Shown here in pieces: positions 53,645 through 62,733 of a stretch of DNA of 64,000 bases (positions are counted from its first letter, which is position 1; each line of letters starts with the position of its first letter). Source of the stretch: Nocardia brasiliensis NBRC 14402 (GTDB taxonomy: Bacteria > Actinomycetota > Actinomycetes > Mycobacteriales > Mycobacteriaceae). The translations under genes were made by a program, and so were the position numbers. The stretch lies in contig NZ_BAFT02000054.1 in assembly GCF_000308475.2 (NCBI RefSeq), positions 62,001 to 126,000 of the forward strand. The letters run 5' to 3'. The notes below the pieces were generated by a model that saw only the letters and a list, made by a program, of their open reading frames with translations, did no database searches and was not told where the DNA came from.

Positions 53645-53719
53645 CGGCCGCAACGGCGCGGCACCGCGTAATCGGCAATATCGCGGCGCTACCGGCTTCT
53701 TCGATCCGGAGGTGAACTC

Positions 53720-55051
53720 ATGCGGGCGGTGATTCTCGGCGGCAGCATCGCTGGTCTGCTGGCCGCCCAGGCGCTGGCCCAGTACGTCGACGAAGTTGTT
53801 GTCGTCGAACGGGATCGGCTCCTCGCGGGGCCCCGGCCGGGTGTGCCGCAGTCGGCCCACCTGCACGCGCTGGTGCACCGGGGACTGCGCGAGATCGAGC
53901 ACCTGCTACCGGGATTCGCCGCCGACCTGGTCGCGGCCGGCGCCGGAGCCTTCGATTTCGCCGCCGACGCGGCCATCTACAATCCGACAGGCTGGAGCAA
54001 GCGGTTCCGCTCGTCGTTGACGATCTATGGCGCCAGCCGAGTGCTGATGGAATCGGTTCTGCGAGAACGTGTCCGCATGCACCCACGCGTCCATCTGCGC
54101 TGCGGGCATGCCGTCGAGGGCCTGATCGGCGACGCGAGGACCGTCACCGGGGTCCGGCTGCACGCGACTCCCGCACCCATCGCCGCCGACCTCGTCGTGG
54201 ACGCCACCGGCCGCGGTTCCCGCGCCACGCACTGGCTGACCGAGCTGGGCTGTCCGCCGGTGCCGGAGGTCGTGATCGACGCACACATCGGCTACGCCAG
54301 CCGACAATTCGAGATCCCCGAACATCACCTGGGCGACTGGCACGCCTGCTACATCCAGCTCGCCGCACCGGATCGTCCCCGCGGGGCGGTACTCGCTCCC
54401 ATCGAAGACAACCGCTGGATCGTCAGCCTGCTCGGGGTCAAGTCCCACCGTCCGCCCACGGCGGAGGAGAACTTTCTGCGTTTCGCCCGCAGTCTGCCCA
54501 CCCAAGCCATCGCCGACGCCCTCACCGAAGCCACACCCCTGACCCCGATCATCGCCACGCATGCCACGAGCAACCGCCGCCGGTACTTCGAGCATGCGCA
54601 CGGCCAACCGACCAATCTCGTCCACCTGGGCGACGCTGTGTGCAGCCTCAACCCCATTTATGCCCAAGGCATGAGCACCGCGGCCGCCGGCGCCGCACTA
54701 CTGGCGCAATGCTGCCGAGCCCGGCCCCATCGCACCGACCTCGCCCCTCGATTCCACCGGCGACTCGCCCACATCAACAACTGGGCCTGGCAACTGGCCA
54801 CGACCACTGACCTGAGCTGGCCCACCACCGCCGGCGGCCCACCAACACTGATCCAACGCGTCACCGACCGCTACGCCAAGCATGTTTTCACCGGCGCCAC
54901 CGACAACCCACAGGTCGCGCGCGCGGTACTCGACGTGCTGCACCTGCTACGACCGCCACGCTCGTTGCTGGCCCCGCCCACCCTTATCCGCACGCTACGA
55001 GGAGCACACGTTGACCATCGACACCGCAGCCGCCCCCCGACCAGCAACTGA
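53720..55051 (+). CDS. FAD-dependent monooxygenase, PKS-linked
   Basis: A 443-residue flavoprotein of the aromatic hydroxylase/squalene epoxidase-like group. A-V-I-L-G-G-S-I-A-G-L-L-A-A (about residues 3-16) binds the ADP part of FAD, A-D-L-V-V-D-A-T-G-R-G-S is the middle D-G-type motif, and L-V-H-L-G-D-A-V-C-S-L-N-P is the C-terminal FAD motif. It starts 76 nt after the PKS stop with GGAGGTG upstream and overlaps the AveC-like gene by 41 nt, so it belongs to the same operon. It probably epoxidises or hydroxylates the polyketide. No halogenase-specific W-x-W-x-I-P motif is seen. Confidence 0.88.
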   Translation: MRAVILGGSIAGLLAAQALAQYVDEVVVVERDRLLAGPRPGVPQSAHLHALVHRGLREIEHLLPGFAADLVAAGAGAFDFAADAAIYNPTGWSKRFRSSLTIYGASRVLMESVLRERVRMHPRVHLRCGHAVEGLIGDARTVTGVRLHATPAPIAADLVVDATGRGSRATHWLTELGCPPVPEVVIDAHIGYASRQFEIPEHHLGDWHACYIQLAAPDRPRGAVLAPIEDNRWIVSLLGVKSHRPPTAEENFLRFARSLPTQAIADALTEATPLTPIIATHATSNRRRYFEHAHGQPTNLVHLGDAVCSLNPIYAQGMSTAAAGAALLAQCCRARPHRTDLAPRFHRRLAHINNWAWQLATTTDLSWPTTAGGPPTLIQRVTDRYAKHVFTGATDNPQVARAVLDVLHLLRPPRSLLAPPTLIRTLRGAHVDHRHRSRPPTSN

Positions 55052-55988
55052 CAAACACAGCTGGTTCCTGCTGCCTCGCCCGGCCTGGACCACGTTCGGC
55101 GTGGTGACGCTGGTGGTGCAGCTGATCATCTTCGTCCGCTGGCTCGCCGACGGCGGACACCGGCTCGCCCCGGCCCGGGACTCCGACAACAACTTCCCGA
55201 TCGTCACCGAACTGGTGATCTGTGCTTTCTACAGCGCGATCATCGTCGCCGGTTTGGCGGTCTACCTGCGCCGGATGCGCAGAGAGGGGCGAATGAATCT
55301 CGAACTCGCGCTCTGTCTCGGGACTTTGCTGTCGCTATGGATCGAACCTCTGGTCAATCTCCGGACCCAAGTCATGCAGTACAACGCCAACGGTGTCGCC
55401 GTCATATCCTCCTGGGCGCCCTACGTTCCCGGCTGGTCCGGCGCTCCCGCACACTACGAGCCCACCCAGCTGCTCATCCTCGTCCCCGCCTGGGTAGGCG
55501 GCGCCGTCGCCGGCATGACCGCGTGCAGCCTGCTCATTCGACTACGCCGTCGCTACCGGCTCAGCACCGCACGCTTCATCCCCCTGCTCGTCGGGACCAG
55601 TGTGCTGTTCACCCTTCCCGCAGATCCGCTCTTCTATGCCCTGGGTTTCTTCCGCTGGGACAGTGGAATCGAGGGGTTCACCCTCTTCTCCGGCACCTGG
55701 CACCAATTCCCACTCTACGAAACCATCTCCTTCAGCATTCTCATGCTCAGCTACCTCAGCTTCTACTACTGGTACAAAACCAAAGGCACACAGTTCTTCG
55801 AACCAGCGGTCACCGCACCCCGGCCCCTGCAACGCGTCATCCCCGTACTCGCCGTCATCGGCGTCACCAACGCCATAATGATCCTCTACATATTCATCCT
55901 GGGATCATTCGGCCAATTCGGCACCATCAGCCCCGCGGAGCTCCCCGAGTTCTGGAGTGTTCCTATTCCGCCGAACTCAGCCGGGTAG
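55011..55988 (+). CDS. AveC-like membrane protein (spirocyclase family)
   Basis: A 325-residue integral membrane protein with about seven hydrophobic segments and few charged residues between them. The pattern N-L-R-T-Q-V-M-Q-Y-N, then W-A-P-Y-V-P-G-W and P-L-F-Y-A-L-G-F-F, recalls AveC-family proteins. AveC dehydrates the chain and closes the spiroketal in avermectin biosynthesis (published). Many Nocardia and Mycobacterium paralogues have no known product. The start is TTG 55011, well supported by GAGGAG 7 nt upstream and lying inside the monooxygenase gene. Its place after a PKS and an oxygenase suggests it shapes the polyketide, which would need epoxide or keto-diol substrates. Convergent with msrB, 12 nt apart. 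Confidence 0.75.
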   Translation: MTIDTAAAPRPATDKHSWFLLPRPAWTTFGVVTLVVQLIIFVRWLADGGHRLAPARDSDNNFPIVTELVICAFYSAIIVAGLAVYLRRMRREGRMNLELALCLGTLLSLWIEPLVNLRTQVMQYNANGVAVISSWAPYVPGWSGAPAHYEPTQLLILVPAWVGGAVAGMTACSLLIRLRRRYRLSTARFIPLLVGTSVLFTLPADPLFYALGFFRWDSGIEGFTLFSGTWHQFPLYETISFSILMLSYLSFYYWYKTKGTQFFEPAVTAPRPLQRVIPVLAVIGVTNAIMILYIFILGSFGQFGTISPAELPEFWSVPIPPNSAG

Positions 55989-56000
55989 ATTCCCCGCGAA

Positions 56001-56444
56001 TCAGCTGCTGGACCCGTCTGCCGGCACCAGCCGCAGCGAGATCGAGTTGATGCAGTAGCGCTTGTCGGTGGGGGTGCTGTAGCCCTCGCCCTCGAAGACG
56101 TGGCCGAGGTGGCTGTGGCAGTTCGCGCACAGCACTTCGACGCGGTGCATGCCGAGGGTGTCGTCGGCTTTCAGGATCACCGCGTCGGATTTCGCCGGGT
56201 CGAAGAACGACGGCCAGCCGCAGTGCGAGTCGAATTTCTCGGTGCTGCGGAACAATTCGGCCCCGCAGGCCCGGCACTCGTAGACGCCGTCGGTTTTGGT
56301 GTCGGTGTATTCACCGACGAAGGGGCGTTCGGTCGCGGCCTCGCGCAGCACCGCGTACTCCTCGGGGTTCAGCTTCAGTCGCCACTCCTGCGGCGTGAGC
56401 TGGATCCGCGGGGCAGGCAGGGAGGTGTCGGCTTCGGAACTCAT
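56001..56444 (-). CDS. msrB: Peptide-methionine (R)-S-oxide reductase MsrB
   Basis: Repairs methionine-R-sulfoxide in proteins using thioredoxin. It has 147 residues. Two zinc-binding Cys pairs (C-R-A-C-G and C-A-N-C-H), the H-C-G-W-P-S-F loop and the C-terminal R-Y-C-I-N-S-I-S catalytic Cys are all present. ATG 56444 shares a base with the stop of aftC upstream (TGATG), so translation is coupled. The same aftC-msrB pair occurs in M. tuberculosis (Rv2673-Rv2674, from memory), which marks the return to core gene order after the island. Confidence 0.96.
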   Translation of the reverse strand: MSSEADTSLPAPRIQLTPQEWRLKLNPEEYAVLREAATERPFVGEYTDTKTDGVYECRACGAELFRSTEKFDSHCGWPSFFDPAKSDAVILKADDTLGMHRVEVLCANCHSHLGHVFEGEGYSTPTDKRYCINSISLRLVPADGSSS

Positions 56445-57772
56445 CACTCCACGCTAATAGGTTTGGCGACAACTGTCGCCGAACCGTTGGCCGAGCTGGG
56501 CTTCTCGGTCGTGGGTGCGGGGGCCGCGGCGGGCACCGGCTTGATCCAGGTCGGGTCGATGCCGAACTGCAGCCGCCCTTCGCGGCGCGCGGACAGGTAC
56601 CGCTCACCCAGCACACAGAACACGACCAACAGCAGCAGCCCCCAGCCGAAGGTGATGCGCAGGTATTCGACGTCGCGACCCCAGTGCTGCCAGCCCGGAC
56701 GATCCGAGAGCCACTTGTCGTAGCTCATGAAACCGAACACCGCGAGCCAGGCGGGCCAGTTGCGCAGCACCGAATTGCGCAGCACGACGGTCATCAGGAA
56801 CGGGAACAGCATCATCGAGTAGTACATCTGGCCCAGCGAGGGCAGCAGGAACATCGCGGTGAGCAGCACGCCGGAGGACGTGCACACGAAGAACAGTTCG
56901 TCTTCGCGGTAGTACCGGTACAGCAGCCAGAGCGAAATGGCGACGAGCACGCCCATGCCCAGGCGCATGCCCCAGATCAGCCAGGGCGGCAGACCGTAGT
57001 ACTCGCCGTTGCCCGCGATCGCGCTGTTGAAGTAATCGCGCGTCTCGAACAGGTACGGCGCGGTGTGACTGAAGAATTTCTCCGGGTCCACCGACAGCGG
57101 CCATGCGATCGCCATCAAGGCGACCGGCACGCCGATGGCGGTGATGAAGACCTTCCACTGGCCTCGAACAAGGGCGATGAGAAGTAGCGGCACCAGCGTC
57201 GGTTTCACCGCGAGACTCAACCCGAGTGCCGCCCCGGCCCACAGATCACGACGTTTGAGCAGCAGGTGCAAGAAGATCAGCTCGGCGGCGAGGATACAGC
57301 CGTTGACGTTGGTGAAGACCAGTGTGTTGGTGACGGTCTCGGACAGGAACATCGCGAACAGCAGCACCGGCGCGACCACCGAACTCACCGTGAACCGGAA
57401 CAACCGGAGCAGCAGATACCAGGCGAGGATGATCGCGATGACGTTCACCAGGATGAACAGCCAGCGCGCCTTCTCGTAGTCGTGCACCCAGGCCACGGGC
57501 GCGATCAGCAGCGTGCCGCTCGGGTAGTACAGGTAGTGCGGATCGACCGAGTCGAAGTTCGCCCAGTACACCGGCCGCCGGTTCAGGAAGTCCAGTGATG
57601 CCTGGTAGACCGGCCGGAAGTCGTCGGTGATGTACCCGTTGACAGCCTTGATGAAAACCCGGTTCAGCACGGTCATGACCGCGATGGGCCAGAGTGCGAA
57701 CTTGATCACCTCGGCGGTGGTGCGAGCGGTGCGGGGCTCGAGCTGTCGAAGGAACACTGGGGCACGGTACAC
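56444..57772 (-). CDS. aftC: Alpha-(1->3)-arabinofuranosyltransferase AftC
   Basis: A GT-C-type glycosyltransferase of 442 residues that adds branching arabinofuranose to arabinogalactan and lipoarabinomannan, using decaprenyl-phospho-arabinose at the outer face of the membrane. There are about ten to twelve transmembrane segments. The first external loop has the acidic Y-I-T-D-D-F-R-P-V-Y-Q-A-S (about residues 47-59), expected to be catalytic. A Pro/Ala-rich tail ends the protein. The enzyme itself indicates an arabinogalactan-mycolate cell wall. It is translationally coupled to msrB. GTG 57772 is the start. Confidence 0.93.
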   Translation of the reverse strand: MYRAPVFLRQLEPRTARTTAEVIKFALWPIAVMTVLNRVFIKAVNGYITDDFRPVYQASLDFLNRRPVYWANFDSVDPHYLYYPSGTLLIAPVAWVHDYEKARWLFILVNVIAIILAWYLLLRLFRFTVSSVVAPVLLFAMFLSETVTNTLVFTNVNGCILAAELIFLHLLLKRRDLWAGAALGLSLAVKPTLVPLLLIALVRGQWKVFITAIGVPVALMAIAWPLSVDPEKFFSHTAPYLFETRDYFNSAIAGNGEYYGLPPWLIWGMRLGMGVLVAISLWLLYRYYREDELFFVCTSSGVLLTAMFLLPSLGQMYYSMMLFPFLMTVVLRNSVLRNWPAWLAVFGFMSYDKWLSDRPGWQHWGRDVEYLRITFGWGLLLLVVFCVLGERYLSARREGRLQFGIDPTWIKPVPAAAPAPTTEKPSSANGSATVVAKPISVE

Positions 57773-57841
57773 CGAATCCCCTTGATCCGGTTGCCCGGAC
57801 CTCTTCGACGCGCCGCTAGGAGCGCTGTTCGCGGGGTCGGA

Positions 57842-59400
57842 TCAGGCCGGGCAGGCGGTGCCGTCGGCGGGCAGCTTCGCCTCTTTCAGATAGTCGACCA
57901 AGAGGCGTTGGGCACAGGTCGAATGATTGGTCACCGGATGGCCCCAGCCCTGCCAGGTGACACCGGCCTGCCTGGCGCCCGCCTTGCCGAGCGCACCGGC
58001 CACCGAGGCCTGGCCCGCGTTGCCGACTACCGGGTCGGCGATGCTGCCGAGGACCAGCACCGGGAGGTCGAGTTTCTCGGGCAGTTGCGGTGCGGTGGAC
58101 ACCGGCCAGGCCGAGCAGTCCATCAGCGAGATCGCCTTCGCGCGGCCGAACACCGGGTATTTGCTGCCCCAGGTGTTCATCAGTTCCTTGGCCCTGGTCG
58201 GGGTCGGCGGTTGCTGAATATCGGTGCAGCGGTTCACGAATTGGCCGTCGCCGCTGATCGCCGCGGATTCGCGTTCGATCATGGTGGCGAGCGCGCCGCG
58301 CTCACCGCGCCCGGCGGCCGAGAGCGCGTCGGCGAGTTCGCGCACCCGGTCGGCCTGGTCCGCGCGCGGGCCGCCGAGGAAGCCGGACACCGCGGTGAGC
58401 AGCGCGTTGGCCGAGATATCGCCGAGCTGGCCGGAACCGGCACGATTCACCAGATCGGTGACCGCGGCCCGCGGGTCGGGCCCGAGCGAACAACCGAGTC
58501 CGGTGCAGCGCTGCGCGAACGCGGTCAACGCCGCTTCCGCGCCTTCGAGCTGCTGTTCAGCGCGGGTGGTCGCGTCGACGGCGACCGCCTCGGGGGAGTC
58601 GAGGACGAGCCGGGCCAGGTGATCGCCGTACTTGCGGGCGTAACTCAGGGCGACTTTCGCGCCGTTGCCGGTGCCGAGCAGCGCGATGTGCTCGACCTGC
58701 CACTGCTTGCGCAGCTGTTCGATGTCGTCCGCGGCGTGCGGCGCGTCGAAAGTGCCCTCGTACGGTTGCAGGAAGTCGCGGCAGGCGATGGTGCCGTCCT
58801 GGCTGAACCCGGTCACCGCCTCGACCGGATCGGCTGCGCCGGGCCCGAATTGGGCGTTGTCGGCCATGCCCTTGCGGATCTCGGGCGGCAGGCAGTCGAT
58901 CGGCTGCGAGCTGCCGATGCCGCGGCGGTCCACCGCGACGACCGGCCGGGCGGCCAGCAGCGCGCTCGCCGGTCCGGTGGCCAGCCCGGCGAGGGTGGCC
59001 GTCGAGGATCGGTCCGAGCCGGAGGTGAGCACCAGCGGTGCCGCGTCCGCGGGGGTCTGCGGCAGCTTGGCCCGGATGGCGGCGGCCCGGAAGTTGCCGA
59101 GCACCGAGCCGGCCGCGTCGATCGGGGTGGAGTACTCGGCGCAGTCGAGCACCAGGCCCGCCGGGGCCGGTCCGAACCCGAGCAGGTCCAGGGTCGGCTT
59201 GGTGCATTCGCGCCACGCCAGATCGGTTTTCGGCAGCTCGGCGCTGGGCGGCGGGGCGGGGCGGGCGAGGTGGTGGCGACGTCGCCGCCGACCCGCTGGC
59301 GCTCGACGGCCACACCGGGACGGTCAGAGGGCCCCGCCCCGCATCCGGCGATAACGATCGAGAGTGTCGCGGCCAGCACGACGGCCCGAGTCCAGCGCAT
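57842..59400 (-). CDS. Lipoprotein alpha/beta hydrolase (Rv2672-like) with apparent frameshift
   Basis: An exported hydrolase in two frames. The ATG at 59400 begins a signal peptide with lipobox (S-I-V-I-A-G-C-G), but that frame loses family sequence near 59265. The mature hydrolase (L-P-K-T-D-L-A-W-R-E-C-T-K-P onward to 57842) continues in the next frame. The switch lies in a G/C run at about 59246-59267, where one extra base would join the two parts. It is either a sequencing error in GC-rich DNA or a true mutation. The fold resembles tripeptidyl aminopeptidase-type secreted proteases, but the nucleophile elbow reads G-T-G-N-G where G-x-S-x-G is expected, so a serine nucleophile is missing there. 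Four to six Cys could form disulfides. Confidence 0.75.
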
Positions 59401-59468
59401 GCGCTACAGCCTGCCAGGTTCGGCCCGGTCTTTCACACAGCAGGGGTCGACGAGCCGCGACGGCGTGG

Positions 59469-60230
59469 CTATCGGCGAACCCAGCGGGTCAGCATGGTGC
59501 CGTCGTCGTCGAGCAGCAACTGTGCGCGGCGCATGCGCAGCTGGAACTCGTGCGCGGACAACGAGATCCGCCGGGCCGTGCCGCCGAGCAGGATCGGCGC
59601 GGTGGTCAGGCACAGCTCGTCGACCACGTCGGCGGCCAGCAGTTCGCCGAACAAATGCGGTCCGCCCTCGCAGAGCACGCGATAGAGGCCGCGCTCGGCC
59701 AGCACGCGCAGCAGCCCCTTGGGCGTGACGGCGAGATCGCCCGCCTCGATCACCTCCGCGCCCGCGTCGGCGAGTTGCTGTTTGCGGTCGGCGGGCGCGG
59801 TGGTCGTGGTGATGATCAACGGCGGGACCGTCGTGTCGGTGAGCAGCCGGGCGCCGAGGTCGATCGCCGCGCTCGCGGTGACCACCGCGATCGGCGGCGG
59901 CGTACCGTCCGGATGGCCGCCCGCGCCGCGCCGATGCAGTGCGCGCCGCAGCTGTGCGTCGGTGCGCGCGCCGCCGTAATTCTCCGAACGGACCGTGCCC
60001 GCGCCGACCAGCACCACATCGGCCAGGTCGCGCAGCATCAGGAACACGGCCTTGTCCGCGGGCGTGCCGAGGCCCTCCGATCGACCGTCGCTGGTGGCGG
60101 CGCCATCGATGCTGGACACGAAATTGGCGCGCACCCATGGTGCGGACAGATTTTCGGGGTAGGCGTACACCTGCGCGAGATCGCCCGGAGCGAGGTCTGT
60201 GAGCTGGGTCGCATTGTGGATACGCTGCAT
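59469..60230 (-). CDS. RibD C-terminal-like (pyrimidine) reductase
   Basis: A 253-residue NADPH-dependent reductase of the RibD_C/DHFR-like fold: V-R-A-N-F-V-S-S-I-D-G-A (about residues 33-44), V-L-V-G-A-G-T-V-R-S-E-N-Y near 74-86, and C-E-G-G-P-H-L-F-G-E-L. The deaminase half of bifunctional RibD is absent. It matches Rv2671 of M. tuberculosis by position (from memory), a member with dihydrofolate-reductase-like activity reported for that species. A riboflavin-pathway or folate role is therefore open. Divergent from zapE, with 35 bp between. Confidence 0.88.
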   Translation of the reverse strand: MQRIHNATQLTDLAPGDLAQVYAYPENLSAPWVRANFVSSIDGAATSDGRSEGLGTPADKAVFLMLRDLADVVLVGAGTVRSENYGGARTDAQLRRALHRRGAGGHPDGTPPPIAVVTASAAIDLGARLLTDTTVPPLIITTTTAPADRKQQLADAGAEVIEAGDLAVTPKGLLRVLAERGLYRVLCEGGPHLFGELLAADVVDELCLTTAPILLGGTARRISLSAHEFQLRMRRAQLLLDDDGTMLTRWVRR

Positions 60231-60265
60231 GAAGGTAGATCACACCACGTCACTAGGCTCCGCAT

Positions 60266-61282
60266 ATGCAAGAACGCCTCGTCGACCGTCACCCGGAGGT
60301 TCCGGCCGACCAGCTCGTCGCCCAGATGGTGCCGCCGCCCATGTTCGATGAGGTCAGTTTCGCCTCCTACATTCCCGACCCCAAAGAGCCCAGCCAGGCG
60401 GCCGCGGTGCGCAAGGCCGAGGAGTTCGCGGGGGAGGTGGCCAAGATCCACAAGGCCACGAACAAGAAGAGCTTGTTCGGCAAGAAGAAGCCGGTCTCCG
60501 GCGCGGGCCTGTACCTCGACGGCGGGTTCGGCGTCGGCAAGACCCACCTGCTCGCCTCCATCTTCCACAGCGCGCCCGCGCCGAAGTCGTTCGGCACCTT
60601 CGGTGAGCTCACCAATCTGGTTGGTGCCCTTGGCTTCACCAACGCGGTGGCACGGCTGTCGGCGAACAGTGTGCTGTGCATCGACGAGTTCGAGCTCGAC
60701 GATCCGGGTGACACCATGCTGGTCTCGCGCCTGCTGACCGAGCTGTCCGCGAAGGGCGTCTCGATCGCCGCGACCTCCAATACGCTGCCGGGTCAGCTGG
60801 GCGAAGGACGTTTCGCCGCACAGGATTTCCTGCGCGAGATCAAGAAGCTCGGCTCGATCTTCGAGCCCGTGCGGGTCGACGGCCCGGACTACCGCCATCG
60901 CGATCTGCCGCCCGCGCCCGATCCGACCTCGCCCGAGGCGCTCACCGAACGGGCCGCCGCGACCAAGCATGCCACCCTCGACGAATTCGACGCGCTGCTG
61001 AAGCACTTGAGCACGCTGCATCCGTCGAAGTACGGCGCGTTGATCGCCGGGGTCTCGGCGGTGTTCATCTCGAACGTGCACCCGGTGACCGATCAGGCCG
61101 TCGCGCTGCGCATCGTGGTGCTGGCCGACCGGTTGTACGACGCGAGCGTGCCGGTCACGGTCTCGGGGGCCAAGCTGGACGAGATCTTCTCCCAGGAGAT
61201 GCTCGACGGCGGCTACCGCAAGAAGTACCTGCGCGCCATTTCCCGGCTGCTGGCACTGTCGCGGTTCGAGGTGCCCGCGTAA
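60266..61282 (+). CDS. zapE: AFG1-like ATPase ZapE
   Basis: An AFG1/LACE1-type AAA ATPase of 338 residues. Walker A is G-G-F-G-V-G-K-T (86-93), Walker B is V-L-C-I-D-E-F-E-L (about 131-139), and the sensor region is A-A-T-S-N-T-L-P. In Escherichia coli ZapE acts at the division ring; in mycobacteria the role is not established. It matches Rv2670c by position (from memory) and marks the right end of the conserved block. The ATG 60266 follows a short divergent promoter region. Confidence 0.93.
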   Translation: MQERLVDRHPEVPADQLVAQMVPPPMFDEVSFASYIPDPKEPSQAAAVRKAEEFAGEVAKIHKATNKKSLFGKKKPVSGAGLYLDGGFGVGKTHLLASIFHSAPAPKSFGTFGELTNLVGALGFTNAVARLSANSVLCIDEFELDDPGDTMLVSRLLTELSAKGVSIAATSNTLPGQLGEGRFAAQDFLREIKKLGSIFEPVRVDGPDYRHRDLPPAPDPTSPEALTERAAATKHATLDEFDALLKHLSTLHPSKYGALIAGVSAVFISNVHPVTDQAVALRIVVLADRLYDASVPVTVSGAKLDEIFSQEMLDGGYRKKYLRAISRLLALSRFEVPA

Positions 61283-61329
61283 ACAGCCCCCCGGCTGGGG
61301 AGTTCGAACCACTGAATGGGAGCCAGCAC

Positions 61330-62124
61330 ATGACCCAGCGCTCGATGCGCGGCCCGATCGCCCTCGCCGCCGGCCTGGCCGTCGCCTTCGGTCCGGTGGC
61401 CGGGGTCGCGCTCGCCGATCCGCCCGCTGCGTCGGCGGTAGCGTTCGACCGGTCGCTGCACCTGCAGGGCGTACAGAATGCCCGCGACCTCGGCGGTTAC
61501 CGCACGGTCGACGGCAAGACGGTCCGCACGGGACTGGTCTACCGCACCGGCCAGCTCAACAACGCCACGCCGGACGATCTCGCCGCGCTGGCCGACCGCA
61601 AGGTCCGCTTCGTGGACGACCTGCGCACGGTCTACGAGCGTGCGGTCGGGCCGGACAAGGTGCCCGCGGGCGCGGGCGCGCACTGGGACGACGTCATCGG
61701 CCAGGCGCCGCCGGAGGTGCTGGCGAGCACGCTCACCGGCGGCGACAGCCTCTACCGCGCCTTCATCACCGCGCCCGGCGCGAACGCGGCGTTCGCCTCG
61801 GTACTGCGCGACATCCTCGGCGCGGAGGACGGCGCGGTGCTGTTCCACTGCACCGCGGGCAAGGATCGCACCGGCTGGACCGCCGCCGTGCTGCTCACCC
61901 TGCTCGGTGTCGACCGCGCCACGGTGAACCAGGACTATCTGCTGTCCAACGAGTACCGCAACGCGCGGCCCGACGATGCGCTCAACGGCGTCCAACAGCC
62001 TTGGCTCGACGCGGCTTTCGATCAGGCGGAGCAGACCTACGGCAGCTTCGGCAACTACGTGCGCGACGGACTGGGCCTGTCCGCCGCCGACATCGCCGCA
62101 CTGCGGGCCAAGCTGCTCGCCTGA
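61330..62124 (+). CDS. Secreted tyrosine/phosphoinositide phosphatase (PtpB-like)
   Basis: A 264-residue exported phosphatase. A Sec signal peptide (about residues 1-35, ending around A-A-S-A) precedes a catalytic domain with N-A-R-D-L-G-G-Y near 50-57 and the P-loop H-C-T-A-G-K-D-R-T-G, giving Cys174 and Arg180. The A-G-K-D-R form is that of the MptpB/lipid-phosphatase group, which often removes phosphate from phosphoinositides as well as phosphotyrosine. It lies 47 nt after zapE on the same strand. It ends 2 nt from the convergent MarR-like gene. Confidence 0.88.
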   Translation: MTQRSMRGPIALAAGLAVAFGPVAGVALADPPAASAVAFDRSLHLQGVQNARDLGGYRTVDGKTVRTGLVYRTGQLNNATPDDLAALADRKVRFVDDLRTVYERAVGPDKVPAGAGAHWDDVIGQAPPEVLASTLTGGDSLYRAFITAPGANAAFASVLRDILGAEDGAVLFHCTAGKDRTGWTAAVLLTLLGVDRATVNQDYLLSNEYRNARPDDALNGVQQPWLDAAFDQAEQTYGSFGNYVRDGLGLSAADIAALRAKLLA

Positions 62125-62126
62125 GG

Positions 62127-62606
62127 TCAGGACCGCTGCTCGGCGTACCAGCGGTCGATCAGCGCGGGCAACTCCTTGCCCATCCAGACGAAGAACTCGT
62201 GCATATCGCGCACCCGGGCGGCCTGCTCGCCGTTCGGGTCGTCGAACAGCGCGAGGCCACGTGAGGTCATCGCGGTGAGGTCGCTGTACATGCCGCTCTG
62301 CTGGCGGGTGAGTTCGGGCAGGATGCCAGGACGGATCGCGTAGTAGTCCTTGCGATCGCCGGGCTTGGAGATCTTGTCCACCCAGCGCATGGTGACCAGG
62401 ATCTTCAACGCGCCGGAGATCGAACCTTTGGACGCCTGCAGTGCGTCGGCGATCTGGCCGAACGTCTGCTCCGGCGGATTCGAGACGAGCAGCCACCCGG
62501 CGGCCCGTCCGGTCATCCGGACCAGGCCCATGCGTTCGAGTACCAGCGCGAAATCTTCGACGAAGGCCAATTGTTCCGGGGTAGGGGCGGTTTCGGCGCT
62601 GCTCAC
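62127..62606 (-). CDS. GbsR/MarR-family transcriptional regulator
   Basis: A winged-helix regulator of about 159 residues. The DNA-binding part is E-Q-T-F-G-Q-I-A-D-A-L-Q-A-S-K-G-S-I-S-G-A-L-K-I-L, followed by wing residues K-P-G-D-R-K-D-Y-Y. The GbsR subgroup often lies beside ABC-2 exporters or osmolyte genes. GTG 62606 gives the family N-terminus; the frame stays open to a GTG at 62684 and the upstream residues are unlike the family. The ABC permease and ATPase genes lie upstream on the same strand, so this is the likely regulator of that exporter. Confidence 0.85.
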   Translation of the reverse strand: MSSAETAPTPEQLAFVEDFALVLERMGLVRMTGRAAGWLLVSNPPEQTFGQIADALQASKGSISGALKILVTMRWVDKISKPGDRKDYYAIRPGILPELTRQQSGMYSDLTAMTSRGLALFDDPNGEQAARVRDMHEFFVWMGKELPALIDRWYAEQRS

Positions 62607-62733
62607 AGCCGCGCCTCGCGCGCGCTCGGTTCCACTGGGTGCATGGCTGGCTGGTACATGGTTCGAGTATCCCTTCGGGTGCACGCGGACAGGTGTACGG
62701 GGCGGCGGTCGCCCGCCGCCCCGTGTCGCTCGG

